Part shown: positions 46,038-55,543 of the stretch, one piece after another
Layout of the letters: the number at the start of each line of letters is the position of its first letter
How positions within the stretch are numbered: the stretch's first letter is position 1
Assembly (NCBI GenBank): GCA_910578075.1
Contig: CAJTPK010000021.1
Location: forward strand, 6,285 to 70,284
Length of the DNA stretch: 64,000 bases
Source: an uncultured Muribaculaceae bacterium
Lineage (GTDB): Bacteria > Bacteroidota > Bacteroidia > Bacteroidales > Muribaculaceae
Direction of reading: 5' to 3'
The notes under the pieces: generated by a model
Told to the model about the DNA's origin: nothing
The model's database searches: none
The model's input: only the letters and a program-made list of their open reading frames with translations
Made by a program: the position numbers and the translations under genes

Positions 46038-47552
46038 ATGTTTGGAAATATCTTAATCTGGTTTGTAATAGTCCCCGTCATCATGATGGCAGGATTGGCA
46101 TGTTGCGGCAATAGCAATATGAAGGCAATCCGTGCGGTCATGGTGACCGGATCGACAGTTCTGCTGGCAATGGCCATCTGGCTCGTCGTGGATTTTCTGG
46201 CACTCCGCGCCTCTGGCGATACATCCGAGATGCTCTATACAGGCAGCTGGCTCTGGTATGCCCCGCTTAACATTCACCTCGCGGTTGGTGTAGACGGCAT
46301 ATCGGTTCTGATGCTTCTTCTTTCAGCAATCATCGTTTTCGCAGGCACATTCGCTTCATGGAAGATCGATCCGCTGCCTATGAACTTCTTCCTTTGGTTC
46401 TGTCTCCTTTCAACCGGAGTGTTCGGTTTCTTTATCTCAATAGACATGTTCACAATGTTCATGTTCTATGAGGTCGCTCTTATTCCTATGTATCTTCTTA
46501 TCGGAGTATGGGGAACAGGACGCAAAGAGTATTCGGCAATGAAGCTTACACTCATGCTTATGGGTGGCTCGGCATTCCTGATGCTCGGACTACTTGGAAT
46601 TTTCTGGCATAGCGCCCCCGAAGGCGGTATGCCGACATGGAATATCCTCGAAATTTCGCACAACGCGGCTATCGATCCAAGTTGGCAGCGTCTCCTCTTC
46701 TGTTTCACATTCGTAGGATTTGGCGTTCTCGGCGCGATGTTCCCATTCCACACATGGAGTCCTGACGGTCACGCTTGCGCACCTACAGCAGTATCTATGC
46801 TTCACGCCGGCGTTCTTATGAAACTTGGAGGTTACGGATGTTTCCGTATCGCCATCTTCCTCTGCCCGCAGGCGGCTCAGGAGCTCGCATGGATCTTCAT
46901 TATCCTAACCGGTATAAGCGTGGTATACGGAGCATTCTCAGCATGTGTGCAGACAGACTTGAAGTATATCAACGCATATTCGTCAGTGTCTCACTGTGGC
47001 ATGGTGCTTTTTGCGATCCTGATGCTTAACACAACGGCAATGACAGGTGGTATCCTCCAGATGTTGTCACATGGTCTGATGACGGCACTCTTCTTCGCCC
47101 TCATCGGTATGATTTACGGTAGAACCCATACACGTGATATCAGAGAGATGGGAGGTCTGATGAAAATCATGCCTTATCTTGGAGTATGCTATATGATCGC
47201 CGGTTTCGCTTCGCTGGGTCTTCCCGGTATGTCCGGTTTCGTAGCCGAGATGACGATTTTCTTCGGTGCATTCGAAAACAATGATTTGTTCCACCGTATA
47301 TTCGTGATTGCTGCAACAACATCGATTGTTATTACAGCTGTATATATTCTGCGAGTGGTTGGAAAACTCATTCTTGGTCCGGTCAAAGACGAGCATCATC
47401 TCAAGCTTACAGACGCCACATGGTGGGAGCGCCTTTCCACAGTGACTTTGATAGCGTGTCTTGCAGGCATCGGTTTCTTCCCTAATTGGATCAACGAAAC
47501 CATCCAGCATAGTTTTGCCCCGATCATCAGCGCATTGCAGAACGCGTTATAA
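46038..47552 (+). CDS. nuoM: NADH-quinone oxidoreductase-like subunit M
   Basis: 504 residues, 14 helices. MFMFYEVALIPMYLLIGVWG carries the conserved Glu, and FPFHTWSPDGHACAPTAVSMLHAGVLMKLG is the family signature. It is a second proton-pumping antiporter-like subunit. Confidence 0.96.
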   Translation: MFGNILIWFVIVPVIMMAGLACCGNSNMKAIRAVMVTGSTVLLAMAIWLVVDFLALRASGDTSEMLYTGSWLWYAPLNIHLAVGVDGISVLMLLLSAIIVFAGTFASWKIDPLPMNFFLWFCLLSTGVFGFFISIDMFTMFMFYEVALIPMYLLIGVWGTGRKEYSAMKLTLMLMGGSAFLMLGLLGIFWHSAPEGGMPTWNILEISHNAAIDPSWQRLLFCFTFVGFGVLGAMFPFHTWSPDGHACAPTAVSMLHAGVLMKLGGYGCFRIAIFLCPQAAQELAWIFIILTGISVVYGAFSACVQTDLKYINAYSSVSHCGMVLFAILMLNTTAMTGGILQMLSHGLMTALFFALIGMIYGRTHTRDIREMGGLMKIMPYLGVCYMIAGFASLGLPGMSGFVAEMTIFFGAFENNDLFHRIFVIAATTSIVITAVYILRVVGKLILGPVKDEHHLKLTDATWWERLSTVTLIACLAGIGFFPNWINETIQHSFAPIISALQNAL

Positions 47553-47602
47553 ACCGGGAGAACCAAATACTTTTAGAAAAAGAGTAAAGCACAACAATAA
47601 CA

Positions 47603-49045
47603 ATGGATTATTCACAATTTGGGGCAATGTTGCCCGAGCTAATAATTCTGGGTCTCTTTCTGGTGGTGTTTTTATTTGACACCTTTTCAGGAGACGGCTC
47701 CAAGCGCTTCCTCACTCCGTTGACCACAGTGCTCTTCGGATTGGCAACGGTTGCAATCTGGATCATCCCGTCGAATGACGTGGCTGTATTCGGAGGTATG
47801 TATGTCGATGACAACGCATGCAAGGCCATGAAGGCTATTCTCAACATAGGTGTTTTCATCGTATTCCTTCAGTCTGCCAAATGGGTTGAGAGCGACGAGG
47901 TGGCAATCCGCAAGGGCGAGTTTTACGAGCTTATCCTCGTTACACTTTTCGGAATGTATCTTATGATCTCAGCGCGCCATTTCCTTCTCTTTATCATCGG
48001 TCTTGAGTCTGCTTCTCTTCCTCTTGCAGCATTGGTTGCATTTAACAAGAAGCATTATGAGAGCCATGAGGCAGCTGTGAAATATATTCTTACGGCGGTA
48101 TTCTCTTCAGCGATACTTCTGATGGGTCTGTCGTTTGTGTATGCATTCTCAAGCGGTTCACTTTATTTTGACGATATCCGTGAGCATGTAGTGGCAGGTG
48201 AAGGCAGCGGACTTATGATCGCCGCACTCGCGTTCATGATAGCCGGTATCGGTTTCAAGCTATCGTTGGTTCCATTCCATCTTTGGACAGCGGATGTTTA
48301 TCAAGGAGCACCGACGGCTATCACAAGTTATCTTTCCGTCATATCAAAGGGAGCTGCAGCATTTGCATTCTTCGTGATATTCGTTCAGGCGTTTGGTCCA
48401 TTGTTCGACCACATGTGGGAATGGATGATGTATGGCGTAATAATAGCAACCATCACAGTCGGTAACCTTTTTGCGATCCGTCAGAAAAACATGAAGCGAT
48501 TCATGGCTTTCTCATCAATTTCACAAGCAGGATATATCATGCTTGGAGTGATGGCAGGAGGTATCGGCCTTGCGTCTATGATGTTCTATATCTTTGTGTA
48601 TATAGTTAGTAACCTCGGTGCGTTTGCAGTAATCTCAAGTATCGAGAACCAGACAGGCAAATTATCCATGGATGATTATGATGGTCTGCACAAGACCAAC
48701 CCATGGTTGTCTTTCGCAATGACGCTTGCAATGTTCTCTCTCGCTGGTATACCTCCGTTTGCCGGATTCTTCAGTAAGATTCTTATCTTTACAGCAGTGA
48801 CATCCACCGGTTCCATGGCATTGTACATGCTGGTTCTTGTGGCATTGATAAATACAATCATATCACTGTTCTATTATCTGCTTGTAGTGAAGGCAATCTG
48901 GATTAAACCGGGTGAGGCAAAAATAGAGGCATTCCGCAGTGCGTGTGGAGAACGTATCGCACTTTGGGTTTGCGTTGCTGGTATAGTGTTTGCAGGTCTC
49001 GTTCCTTACATCTACGAGTATTGCGTCAAAGCGGTCTTAGGATAA
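47603..49045 (+). CDS. nuoN: NADH-quinone oxidoreductase-like subunit N
   Basis: 480 residues, 14 helices. It shows LESASLPLAALVAF with a conserved Glu and VPFHLWTADVYQGAPTAITSYLSVISKGAA. It is the last gene of the supercluster; a strong terminator follows 30 bases on. Confidence 0.96.
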   Translation: MDYSQFGAMLPELIILGLFLVVFLFDTFSGDGSKRFLTPLTTVLFGLATVAIWIIPSNDVAVFGGMYVDDNACKAMKAILNIGVFIVFLQSAKWVESDEVAIRKGEFYELILVTLFGMYLMISARHFLLFIIGLESASLPLAALVAFNKKHYESHEAAVKYILTAVFSSAILLMGLSFVYAFSSGSLYFDDIREHVVAGEGSGLMIAALAFMIAGIGFKLSLVPFHLWTADVYQGAPTAITSYLSVISKGAAAFAFFVIFVQAFGPLFDHMWEWMMYGVIIATITVGNLFAIRQKNMKRFMAFSSISQAGYIMLGVMAGGIGLASMMFYIFVYIVSNLGAFAVISSIENQTGKLSMDDYDGLHKTNPWLSFAMTLAMFSLAGIPPFAGFFSKILIFTAVTSTGSMALYMLVLVALINTIISLFYYLLVVKAIWIKPGEAKIEAFRSACGERIALWVCVAGIVFAGLVPYIYEYCVKAVLG

Positions 49046-49075
49046 GAAAAGATATAAACCACTACCGATATAGTT

Positions 49076-49117
49076 ATTTGGGTCCGATATGCAGTATCGG
49101 ACCCAAATCTTTTATTT
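49076..49117 (+). terminator. Terminator of the nuo-atp-nuo supercluster
   Basis: ATTTGGGTCCGATA, loop TGCAG, TATCGGACCCAAAT form a perfect 14-bp stem (49076-49108), followed by CTTTTATTTT. Confidence 0.9.
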
Positions 49118-49235
49118 TATCATATGAAAATTTTTTCTATTCGCTAAACTTTTTTCAGCGGGTAGTGTTTTATAGATATAAAGAAAATCGTTTCATGATG
49201 TTAGGTTAGTTCGAAAAAGTATTATGGAAAACACG

Positions 49236-49269
49236 AGAATGCGGCTGGTTGCGAAACCGGCCGCATTCG
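49236..49269. repeat. 14-bp hairpin, not followed by a T run
   Basis: GAATGCGGCTGGTT, loop GCGAAA region, then AACCGGCCGCATTC pair through 14 positions with one G-T wobble. No T or A tract follows on either strand, so it is not an ordinary terminator. Confidence 0.6.
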
Positions 49270-49308
49270 CGTCATAGGGTGTATAAGCGGCTATGCGTGA
49301 TTAAAATT

Positions 49309-49332
49309 TTTACCGGATATCAATAAAATAAT
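49309..49332 (+). repeat. Short direct repeat, left copy
   Basis: TTTACCGGATATCAATAA followed by AATAAT aligns with 49620-49645 (differences at two bases plus a 2-base gap). It is also the left half of an imperfect palindrome: TTTTTACC and CAATAA recur as TTATTG (49332-49337) and GGTAAAAA (49347-49354) on the other side. Confidence 0.45.
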
Positions 49333-49360
49333 TATTGGTGTCGTCAGGTAAAAAATTTAA

Positions 49361-49556
49361 TCACGCAGAGTCGCAGAGTCGCAAAGGTTTTATGACGCTA
49401 AATGCGGCGCGGAGGTCGTTACCACTCCTGATGAGGCGCAGAGTCTGACGCACCTGCTCCGCGCCTTTGTCTAAATCGCCACGCGATTCTCTGTGATCTT
49501 TATCTCCATCACCGGGGTTGCTAAATTAAACTTTGCGATTTTGCGGCTCTGCGTGA
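49361..49556. repeat. Nested inverted-repeat element, 196 bases, MITE-like
   Basis: The outer arms are 26 bases each (49361-49386 and 49531-49556) and match as inverted repeats at 23 of 26 positions; they contain the octamer series CGCAGAGT-CGCAGAGT-CGCAAAGG. An inner pair, GGCGCGGAG (49406-49414) and CTCCGCGCC (49457-49465), is a perfect inverted repeat. There is no open frame inside. The architecture is that of a small non-autonomous mobile or palindromic repeat unit. Confidence 0.55.
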
Positions 49557-49619
49557 TGTTTGACCATATTGTAGAGCTTGTTAAGGTTTAAATTCCGATA
49601 TGTATGATTGTTATGCATA

Positions 49620-49645
49620 TTTACCGGACAGCAACATAAAATAAT
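49620..49645 (+). repeat. Short direct repeat, right copy
   Basis: Begins with TTTACCGGACAGC, identical to 2783-2795, and continues AACATAAAATAAT like the left copy at 49309. Together the two copies flank the nested inverted-repeat element. Confidence 0.45.
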
Positions 49646-49750
49646 AGGGAATGAGGATAATTTGGATGTGAAGCGTAGTATATTATATATTCATTTTGTT
49701 TAAAAATTGTTGCAAGTTGATAAATTATATTTTATAACATACAAATGGAA

Positions 49751-49782
49751 GTTGCATTTGTTGAAAGTATGAAGTAACTTTG
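49751..49782 (+). promoter_or_regulatory. Promoter of the glycogen unit
   Basis: GTTG (49751-49754), a 20-base spacer and TAACTTTG (49775-49782): perfect -7 box, three of four -33 bases. The leader is about 125 bases. Confidence 0.55.
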
Positions 49783-49912
49783 TAGAATAACGATGCAAAC
49801 GATTTATAATAATCGTGAATATACACTTATCACCCTGGCATTACCCTCCTCAGCTATGATGATAACTATAGCGTTTAAATGAAAATTATAACCCGCATAA
49901 TCAATTTATGTC

Positions 49913-51877
49913 ATGAGCTATCTTAAGTTTGACAAGAACCTGATGATCAATCTGGAGCAGAGTCTTCCCAAGGAGATGCTTCGCACCAACAAGTCGGGGG
50001 CTTATCATTGTACGACCATAGTCGGTTGCAACACCCGCAAGCAACATGGTCTGCTTGTGATACCGATTCCTGAGATGGATGACAAGGCACATGTGCTATT
50101 GTCATCGCTCGATGAGTCGGTTATCCAGCATGGAGCCTCTTTCAATCTTGGTCTGCATCAATATGGTGACAATGTGTTCAGTCCGAATGGTCACAAATAC
50201 ATCCGGGAATTCAATTGTGAAAATGTGCCCGTGATGACTTTCCGAGTGGGAGGAGTTGTACTGACAAAGGAGAAGGTGTTTATCTCGCATGAAAACCGCA
50301 TCCTTATAAAATATACGCTTGTCGAAGCGCATTCGCCGACAACCCTGCGTTTCCGTCCGATGCTTGCTTTTCGTAACGCCAATGATCTTTGCGTGGAGAA
50401 TAGCGCGATCAACAAAGAGGTTAAACTGACAGAGAATGGAATTTCAACGTGTCTGTATGACGGATATCCGGATCTTTACATGCAGTTTAACAAACCCGTG
50501 GAGTGGGTGAATGACGGTCACTGGTATAAGGGTATAGAATATACGAAAGACAAGGTAAGAGGTATCCCTTACAAGGAGGATCTTTGGGTGCCGGGATATT
50601 TCGAACTTCCAATCAAAAAAGGGGAGTCGATCATATTTTCGGCCTCTACATATGAGTGCAAGCCAAAGAGCTTTGTGAAGACATACGAGGAAGAACTGAC
50701 GACGCGCACATGCCGCACAAGTTTCTTCAACTGTCTTAAGAATTCAGCAAAGCAATTTTATCTAAAGAATGACCGTGGCACATACATAATGGCAGGTTAT
50801 CCTTGGTATAACGTGAGAGCAAGAGACGAGATCATGGCTCTCCCCGGTTGTACGCTTGCAATCAACCACGAACAGGATTATTTTGATATCCTCGACACGT
50901 TCCTTAAAGCCTTGTTCAAATATATCGACAAGGGGGAGAAGGATCCTACTATCGGTGAAATTGATTTGCCGGATATTCCATTGTGGACAGTGTGGGCAAT
51001 CCAGCAGTTCCGTCGTCATTCTGATTCAAATGAATGCAGAAAGCGTTATGGCGATGCTGTAAGAAGAATTGTGGAGGATGTGAGAGGCGAGAGAATACGT
51101 AATCTCAAGCTTAACCACAATGGTTTGGTGTCATCCAATGGTCAGAATACACCTGTTACATGGCTGTCAGCTTCCATCAATGGCAAGCCGATCATACCAC
51201 GAACAGGATATATCCTTGAGTTCAATGCATTATGGTATAATGCATTGAAGTTCCTGATATCGCTTTATGAGAATGAGAAAGGTGAAGAGGCATACATCAC
51301 AGAGCTGAATGAGCTTGCAGATAAAATAAAAGTATCATTCCTTGACACATTCCTCAATGACTACGGATATCTTTACGATTATGTGAACGGAAGCTATACT
51401 GATCTTGAGGTTCGTCCCAATCTTGCGATAGCCATAGGTCTCGAGTATTCACCGCTTGACCGTAGGCAGCGTAAGAGCGTTCTTGATCTGTGCACCCGTG
51501 AGTTGCTTACCCCTAAAGGTCTTCGTTCGCTCAGCCCGAAAAGTTTCGCGTATAATCCCACATATGTTGGTAATCCCATAGAGCGAGAGTATGCTGTGCA
51601 TCTCGGTCCGGCACGCCCCTGGCTCTTCGGATTCTATGCTGACGCATACTTCAAGGTGTTTGGACTTTCCGGTCTTTCTTTCATAGAAAGGATGCTCATT
51701 GGATATGAAGATGAGATGACAGAGGGATGTATCGGTTCTTTGTCGGAGATGTATGACGGTAATCCACCATACACAGGACGAGGAGCTGTCAGCACCGCTA
51801 AGAATGTCGGAGAGATTCTGCGCACCATCAAGACCGTGAAACAAATGACAAAACTTCTAACCGCTCAAAGCGAATAA
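49913..51877 (+). CDS. Glycogen debranching enzyme (amylo-alpha-1,6-glucosidase type)
   Basis: 654 residues, no signal peptide. The N-terminal half (about 1-250) is the bacterial/archaeal debranching-enzyme N domain (TNKSGAYHCTTIVGCNTRKQHGLLV), and the C-terminal half is an (alpha/alpha)6 barrel with GYPWYNVRARDEIMALPG, TGYILEFNALWYNAL and GLRSLSPKSFAYNPTY. It removes alpha-1,6 branches of glycogen in the cytoplasm. It is first in a three-gene unit with a GT4 synthase and a GH57 enzyme, an arrangement common in Bacteroidales. Confidence 0.92.
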   Translation: MSYLKFDKNLMINLEQSLPKEMLRTNKSGAYHCTTIVGCNTRKQHGLLVIPIPEMDDKAHVLLSSLDESVIQHGASFNLGLHQYGDNVFSPNGHKYIREFNCENVPVMTFRVGGVVLTKEKVFISHENRILIKYTLVEAHSPTTLRFRPMLAFRNANDLCVENSAINKEVKLTENGISTCLYDGYPDLYMQFNKPVEWVNDGHWYKGIEYTKDKVRGIPYKEDLWVPGYFELPIKKGESIIFSASTYECKPKSFVKTYEEELTTRTCRTSFFNCLKNSAKQFYLKNDRGTYIMAGYPWYNVRARDEIMALPGCTLAINHEQDYFDILDTFLKALFKYIDKGEKDPTIGEIDLPDIPLWTVWAIQQFRRHSDSNECRKRYGDAVRRIVEDVRGERIRNLKLNHNGLVSSNGQNTPVTWLSASINGKPIIPRTGYILEFNALWYNALKFLISLYENEKGEEAYITELNELADKIKVSFLDTFLNDYGYLYDYVNGSYTDLEVRPNLAIAIGLEYSPLDRRQRKSVLDLCTRELLTPKGLRSLSPKSFAYNPTYVGNPIEREYAVHLGPARPWLFGFYADAYFKVFGLSGLSFIERMLIGYEDEMTEGCIGSLSEMYDGNPPYTGRGAVSTAKNVGEILRTIKTVKQMTKLLTAQSE

Positions 51878-51888
51878 AAGAATAACAG

Positions 51889-53154
51889 ATGAAAGCATTA
51901 ATGTTTGGATGGGAGTTTCCTCCCCACATCCTCGGAGGATTGGGAACGGCGAGCTATGGTCTGACCAAAGGTATGCACGCCAACGGCGATATGGAGATCT
52001 CCTTCGTTATTCCCAAGCCCTGGGGCGATGAAGAGAAGGGTTTCGCGAATATCATCGGTGCTTGCAACACGCCGGTTGCATGGCGAGATGTCAATTGGGA
52101 TTATGTACAGAACCGCATAGGTAATGTTATGGATCCGCAGATGTATTTCAACCTGAGGGACCACATATATGCCGATTTCAATTACATGCGTCTGAACGAT
52201 CTCGGATGTATAGAATTCTCAGGACGTTACCCGGACAATATTCTTGAGGAGATAAACAATTATTCAATTGTTGCAGGTGTGATCGCCCGTACGGTTCCAT
52301 GTGATGTGATTCATTCACATGACTGGCTGACATATCCGGCTGGTATACATGCTAAGAATGTTACCGGAAAACCTCTGGTTATACACGTGCATGCCTCTGA
52401 GTTTGACCGCTCGAGAGGAAAGCCGAATCCTACTGTGTTTGGAATAGAGAAAGACGGTATGAATAATGCCGATCATATCATAACAGTATCAAATCTTACA
52501 AGAAAGACGGTAATTGAGAAATATGGAATAGATCCTGCCAAGGTAACAACGGTGCATAATGCCGTGATACCTCTTAGCGATGATCTTCTCAATCTCAAAC
52601 GTCGCGAAGGCAAGGATAAGGTGATAACATTCCTTGGCCGAATCACAATGCAGAAAGGTCCGGAGTATTTCGTCGAGGCAGCTGCAAAGGTTCTTCAGAA
52701 GAATAAGAATGTGAGGTTTGTCATGGCTGGTGGTGGAGATATGGAGGCAGCTATGATTCGTCTTGCCGCAAAACGCAATATAGCTGATCGATTCCATTTT
52801 ACCGGTTTCTTGCGTGGCAAGGAGGTTTATCAGATGTTCCGTGATTCTGATGTTTACGTAATGCCTTCAGTTTCGGAGCCGTTTGGTATATCGCCTCTTG
52901 AGGCAATGGAGATGGGTGTTCCTTCAATTATCTCCAAGCAGAGTGGTTGTGCTGAGATTCTTGACAATGTCATCAAAACCGACTATTGGGATATCGATGC
53001 AATGGCGGATGCCATGCATGCATTGGTTTCCTATCCTGCGCTGCATAATGAACTGCGCGACAAGGGTATCGAGGAAATTCATCAGATCACTTGGGAAAAA
53101 GCCGGCAAGAAAGTGATTGACATTTATAAGAATGTGATCGCCAACAGGCATTGA
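51889..53154 (+). CDS. Glycosyltransferase family 4/5-type glycogen synthase-like
   Basis: 421 residues. MKALMFGWEFPPHILGGLGTASYGL is the N-terminal sugar-nucleotide synthase motif (given here as the FGWEFPPH and GGLGTA elements), HSHDWLTYPAG is a typical acceptor-side motif, and SVSEPFGISPLEAMEMGVP carries the E-x7-E nucleotide-sugar site. It most likely extends alpha-1,4-glucan. Neighbours on both sides act on glycogen, which supports this. Confidence 0.88.
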   Translation: MKALMFGWEFPPHILGGLGTASYGLTKGMHANGDMEISFVIPKPWGDEEKGFANIIGACNTPVAWRDVNWDYVQNRIGNVMDPQMYFNLRDHIYADFNYMRLNDLGCIEFSGRYPDNILEEINNYSIVAGVIARTVPCDVIHSHDWLTYPAGIHAKNVTGKPLVIHVHASEFDRSRGKPNPTVFGIEKDGMNNADHIITVSNLTRKTVIEKYGIDPAKVTTVHNAVIPLSDDLLNLKRREGKDKVITFLGRITMQKGPEYFVEAAAKVLQKNKNVRFVMAGGGDMEAAMIRLAAKRNIADRFHFTGFLRGKEVYQMFRDSDVYVMPSVSEPFGISPLEAMEMGVPSIISKQSGCAEILDNVIKTDYWDIDAMADAMHALVSYPALHNELRDKGIEEIHQITWEKAGKKVIDIYKNVIANRH

Positions 53155-53219
53155 GTCGAAGTATGATTCAAATGCAAAATGTTAGTTTAGAATATTAATC
53201 AATTTTAAAATAATCAGAT

Positions 53220-54644
53220 ATGAAGTCAGTTTGCTTCTATTTCAAGATACATCAGCCATACCGTCTGAAACGTTACCGTTTTTTTGATATCGGTAATGAC
53301 CACTATTATTATGATGATTTCGCCGATGACGAAATAATTACCCGCGTTGCCCAGAATTCTTATATCCCGATGGCAGATACTCTGCTTGAGATGATAAAGA
53401 ACAGCAATAATGAGTTCAAATGCGCGATAAGCATCTCCGGCACTGCAATCGAGCAGCTGCAGATGTATGTTCCTGAATATATCGACAAGCTCCGTCAGCT
53501 TGCTGACACCGGTTGCGTTGAATTCCTTTCCGGCACTTATTCACATTCACTGGCATCGCTTGAGGATCCTGAGGAATTCCTTCGCGAAGTCAAGGCTCAT
53601 GACGATTTGATTTTCCGTCTGTTTGGTCAGCGTCCTTCCGTCTTCGCAAACACCGAGCTTATATATGATGACGATATAGCCATGCTTGTGGCTTCAATGG
53701 GCTTCAAAACAGCGCTCACAGATGGTGCGAAGCATATCCTCGGATGGAAATCACCGAACTATGTATATCGTGCCGCCACGGCTCCGGATCTCAAATTGCT
53801 TCTCACAAATGACAAGCTTGCTGAGGATGTGTCAATGAATTTCAATAATCCTGAATGGGATGAATATCCGCTTACCGCTGACAAGTATGTGAACTGGATT
53901 GCATCCTTGCCGGCAGAGGAGCAGGTTGTGAATCTGCTTATGAGCATGGATACATTCGGCTCTTTCCTTCCTGCCGGAACCGGAATCTTTGAATTCATGA
54001 AAGCTCTTCCAGCCTTCGGTAAGGAGAAGGGTATACGGTTCACGACACCTTCGGAGGCTGTTGCCAAACTCAAACCTGTAGATGAGCTGTCAATACCTTA
54101 TCCGATTTCAGGTATAGATGAGGCGCGTGACGTTTCTGCATGGAAAGGTAATGAATTGCAGAGAGAAGCTTTGCGAAAACTTTATGCAGTGGCAGAACGT
54201 GTTAGTCTTTGTGACGACCGTCGTCTGAAACAGGATTGGGAGTATTTGCAGAGCAGCGACCATTTCTATTATATGAGCACTAAGAATATGGCAGATGGAG
54301 CATCTCATGCCGCATTCAGTCCTTATGATTCACCGTTTGCGGCATTCACAAACTATATGAATGTGCTTGCAGACTTCCTTGTCAGAGTGGAGGAACAGTA
54401 TCCTGAGTCAATCGACAATGAAGAGCTGAACTCATTGCTTCTGACTATACGTAATCAGGCGGCAGAGATCACTTCTCTCAAGAAAGAGGTGACATCGCTC
54501 CGCACAGATATGGAGAACAGAGAGGAAGCTGTTGCAGAAACGGAGAAAGCTCCTAAGAAAGCGCCGGCTAAGAGAGGTCCTAAGGCAGGAACAAAGAAAG
54601 CGGCAGCGAAGAAAACGAAATCAGCAGAAGATTCAGCTGAATAA
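53220..54644 (+). CDS. GH57 family alpha-glucan enzyme with histone-H1-like tail
   Basis: 474 residues. GH57 motifs: FKIHQPYRL near the start, FANTELIYDDD with the likely nucleophile Glu, and MSMDTFGSFLP with the likely acid/base Asp. GH57 members act as alpha-amylases, 4-alpha-glucanotransferases or branching enzymes; the exact activity cannot be read. After a short coiled coil (SLKKEVTSLRTDMENRE), the last about 35 residues are a basic tail of Lys, Ala and Pro (KKAPAKRGPKAGTKKAAAKK) like the tails of histone H1-type proteins. It ends the glycogen unit. Confidence 0.88.
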   Translation: MKSVCFYFKIHQPYRLKRYRFFDIGNDHYYYDDFADDEIITRVAQNSYIPMADTLLEMIKNSNNEFKCAISISGTAIEQLQMYVPEYIDKLRQLADTGCVEFLSGTYSHSLASLEDPEEFLREVKAHDDLIFRLFGQRPSVFANTELIYDDDIAMLVASMGFKTALTDGAKHILGWKSPNYVYRAATAPDLKLLLTNDKLAEDVSMNFNNPEWDEYPLTADKYVNWIASLPAEEQVVNLLMSMDTFGSFLPAGTGIFEFMKALPAFGKEKGIRFTTPSEAVAKLKPVDELSIPYPISGIDEARDVSAWKGNELQREALRKLYAVAERVSLCDDRRLKQDWEYLQSSDHFYYMSTKNMADGASHAAFSPYDSPFAAFTNYMNVLADFLVRVEEQYPESIDNEELNSLLLTIRNQAAEITSLKKEVTSLRTDMENREEAVAETEKAPKKAPAKRGPKAGTKKAAAKKTKSAEDSAE

Positions 54645-54656
54645 ATATTATTTAAA

Positions 54657-54706
54657 CATCAGGAGGGACTCCACCGTCAGGCAGGGTCCCTCCTGATGAT
54701 TATTTT
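54657..54706 (+). terminator. Terminator of the glycogen unit
   Basis: CATCAGGAGGGAC (54657-54669) pairs perfectly with GTCCCTCCTGATG (54686-54698), 13 bp with a 16-base loop, followed by ATTATTTTA. The stem stands before the FKBP gene. Confidence 0.8.
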
Positions 54707-54720
54707 AGAGTCTCATAATC

Positions 54721-55119
54721 ATGGCAAAGCAGGAATATATTCAGAAGAACAGAGAATGGCTTGAAGCGAAGTCAAAAGAACCGGGAGTGGTAGCTCTTGA
54801 TAAAGGCGTATGCTATAAGCCGATAAAAAAAGGGAATCAGAAGAGTCCTACTCCCAATAGGGGAAGTGTGGTGACGGCTCATTATGTCGGAAAGACCATC
54901 AACGGCAAGACCTTCGACAGCAGCAGGGGAGGAGTGGCTCCTGCATTTCGTTTGCGGGATCTTATCCCCGGTTGGATAATCGCCTTGCAACAGATGCATG
55001 TAGGAGACAAATGGGAGGTGTATATTCCCGCTGAACAGGGTTATGGCAAAATGAATCAGCCCGGTATACCCGGCGGCTCCACATTAATTTTTGAAATTGA
55101 ATTGATTGGATTGGCATGA
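54721..55119 (+). CDS. FKBP-type peptidyl-prolyl cis-trans isomerase
   Basis: 132 residues without a signal peptide, so cytoplasmic. One FKBP domain: VVTAHYVGKTINGKTFDSS, RLRDLIPGWIIALQQMHVGDKWEVYIP and YGKMNQPGIPGGSTLIFEIELI. It speeds proline isomerisation in protein folding. It overlaps the next gene by 4 bases (ATGA), so the two are translated together. Confidence 0.92.
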   Translation: MAKQEYIQKNREWLEAKSKEPGVVALDKGVCYKPIKKGNQKSPTPNRGSVVTAHYVGKTINGKTFDSSRGGVAPAFRLRDLIPGWIIALQQMHVGDKWEVYIPAEQGYGKMNQPGIPGGSTLIFEIELIGLA

Positions 55120-55529
55120 TACAGCAGGTTGAAATAAGACTCCCCGGCATGAGACGTGGATGTCATCTTATAACAGCGGAAATTGAGCGCAACATCCCCC
55201 GTCCGTTGCCGGAGGCAGGGATGTTGAACGTATTCGTAAAGCATACGTCATGTGGGCTTTCAATCAATGAGAATGCAGATCCGAGCGTGCGCAGGGATCT
55301 TGACGCAATCTTTGACCGTATGGTTCCAGAGAATGCGCCATATTACGAGCATATTTTTGAAGGAGCTGACGATATGCCGGCTCATGCTAAAAGTACGCTT
55401 GCCGGCGTGTCGCTGACTATCCCGATCACTAACGGCAGGCTTAATCTCGGCACATGGCAAGGCATCTACTTTTGCGAGTTCCGCGACCATGGCGGTCCCC
55501 GCTCCATCGTGCTTACAATCTACCAATAA
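55116..55529 (+). CDS. YjbQ family protein (UPF0047, secondary thiamine-phosphate synthase-like)
   Basis: 137 residues, full length. FVKHTSCGLSINENADPSVRRDL with the conserved His and Asp, HAKSTLAGVSLTIPI, and GTWQGIYFCEFRDHGGPR are the family motifs. Members can show weak thiamine-phosphate synthase activity; the main role is not settled. Translationally coupled to the FKBP gene. Confidence 0.92.
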   Translation: MIQQVEIRLPGMRRGCHLITAEIERNIPRPLPEAGMLNVFVKHTSCGLSINENADPSVRRDLDAIFDRMVPENAPYYEHIFEGADDMPAHAKSTLAGVSLTIPITNGRLNLGTWQGIYFCEFRDHGGPRSIVLTIYQ

Positions 55530-55543
55530 TATAATAGTCTATA

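Larger units (their letters stand above)
49118..49912. other. About 800 bases without a protein gene, rich in palindromes
   Basis: No convincing open frame is present. The stretch holds a 14-bp hairpin (49236-49269), a nested inverted-repeat element (49361-49556) between two short direct repeats (49309 and 49620), and the promoter of the glycogen unit (49751-49782). The remaining AT-rich part shows nothing recognisable. Confidence 0.7.

Noticed and set aside
49361..49386. Octamer series CGCAGAGT as a CRISPR-like array
   Set aside because: The units are contiguous with no spacers, only about three copies, and are mirrored at 49531-49556 as an inverted repeat.
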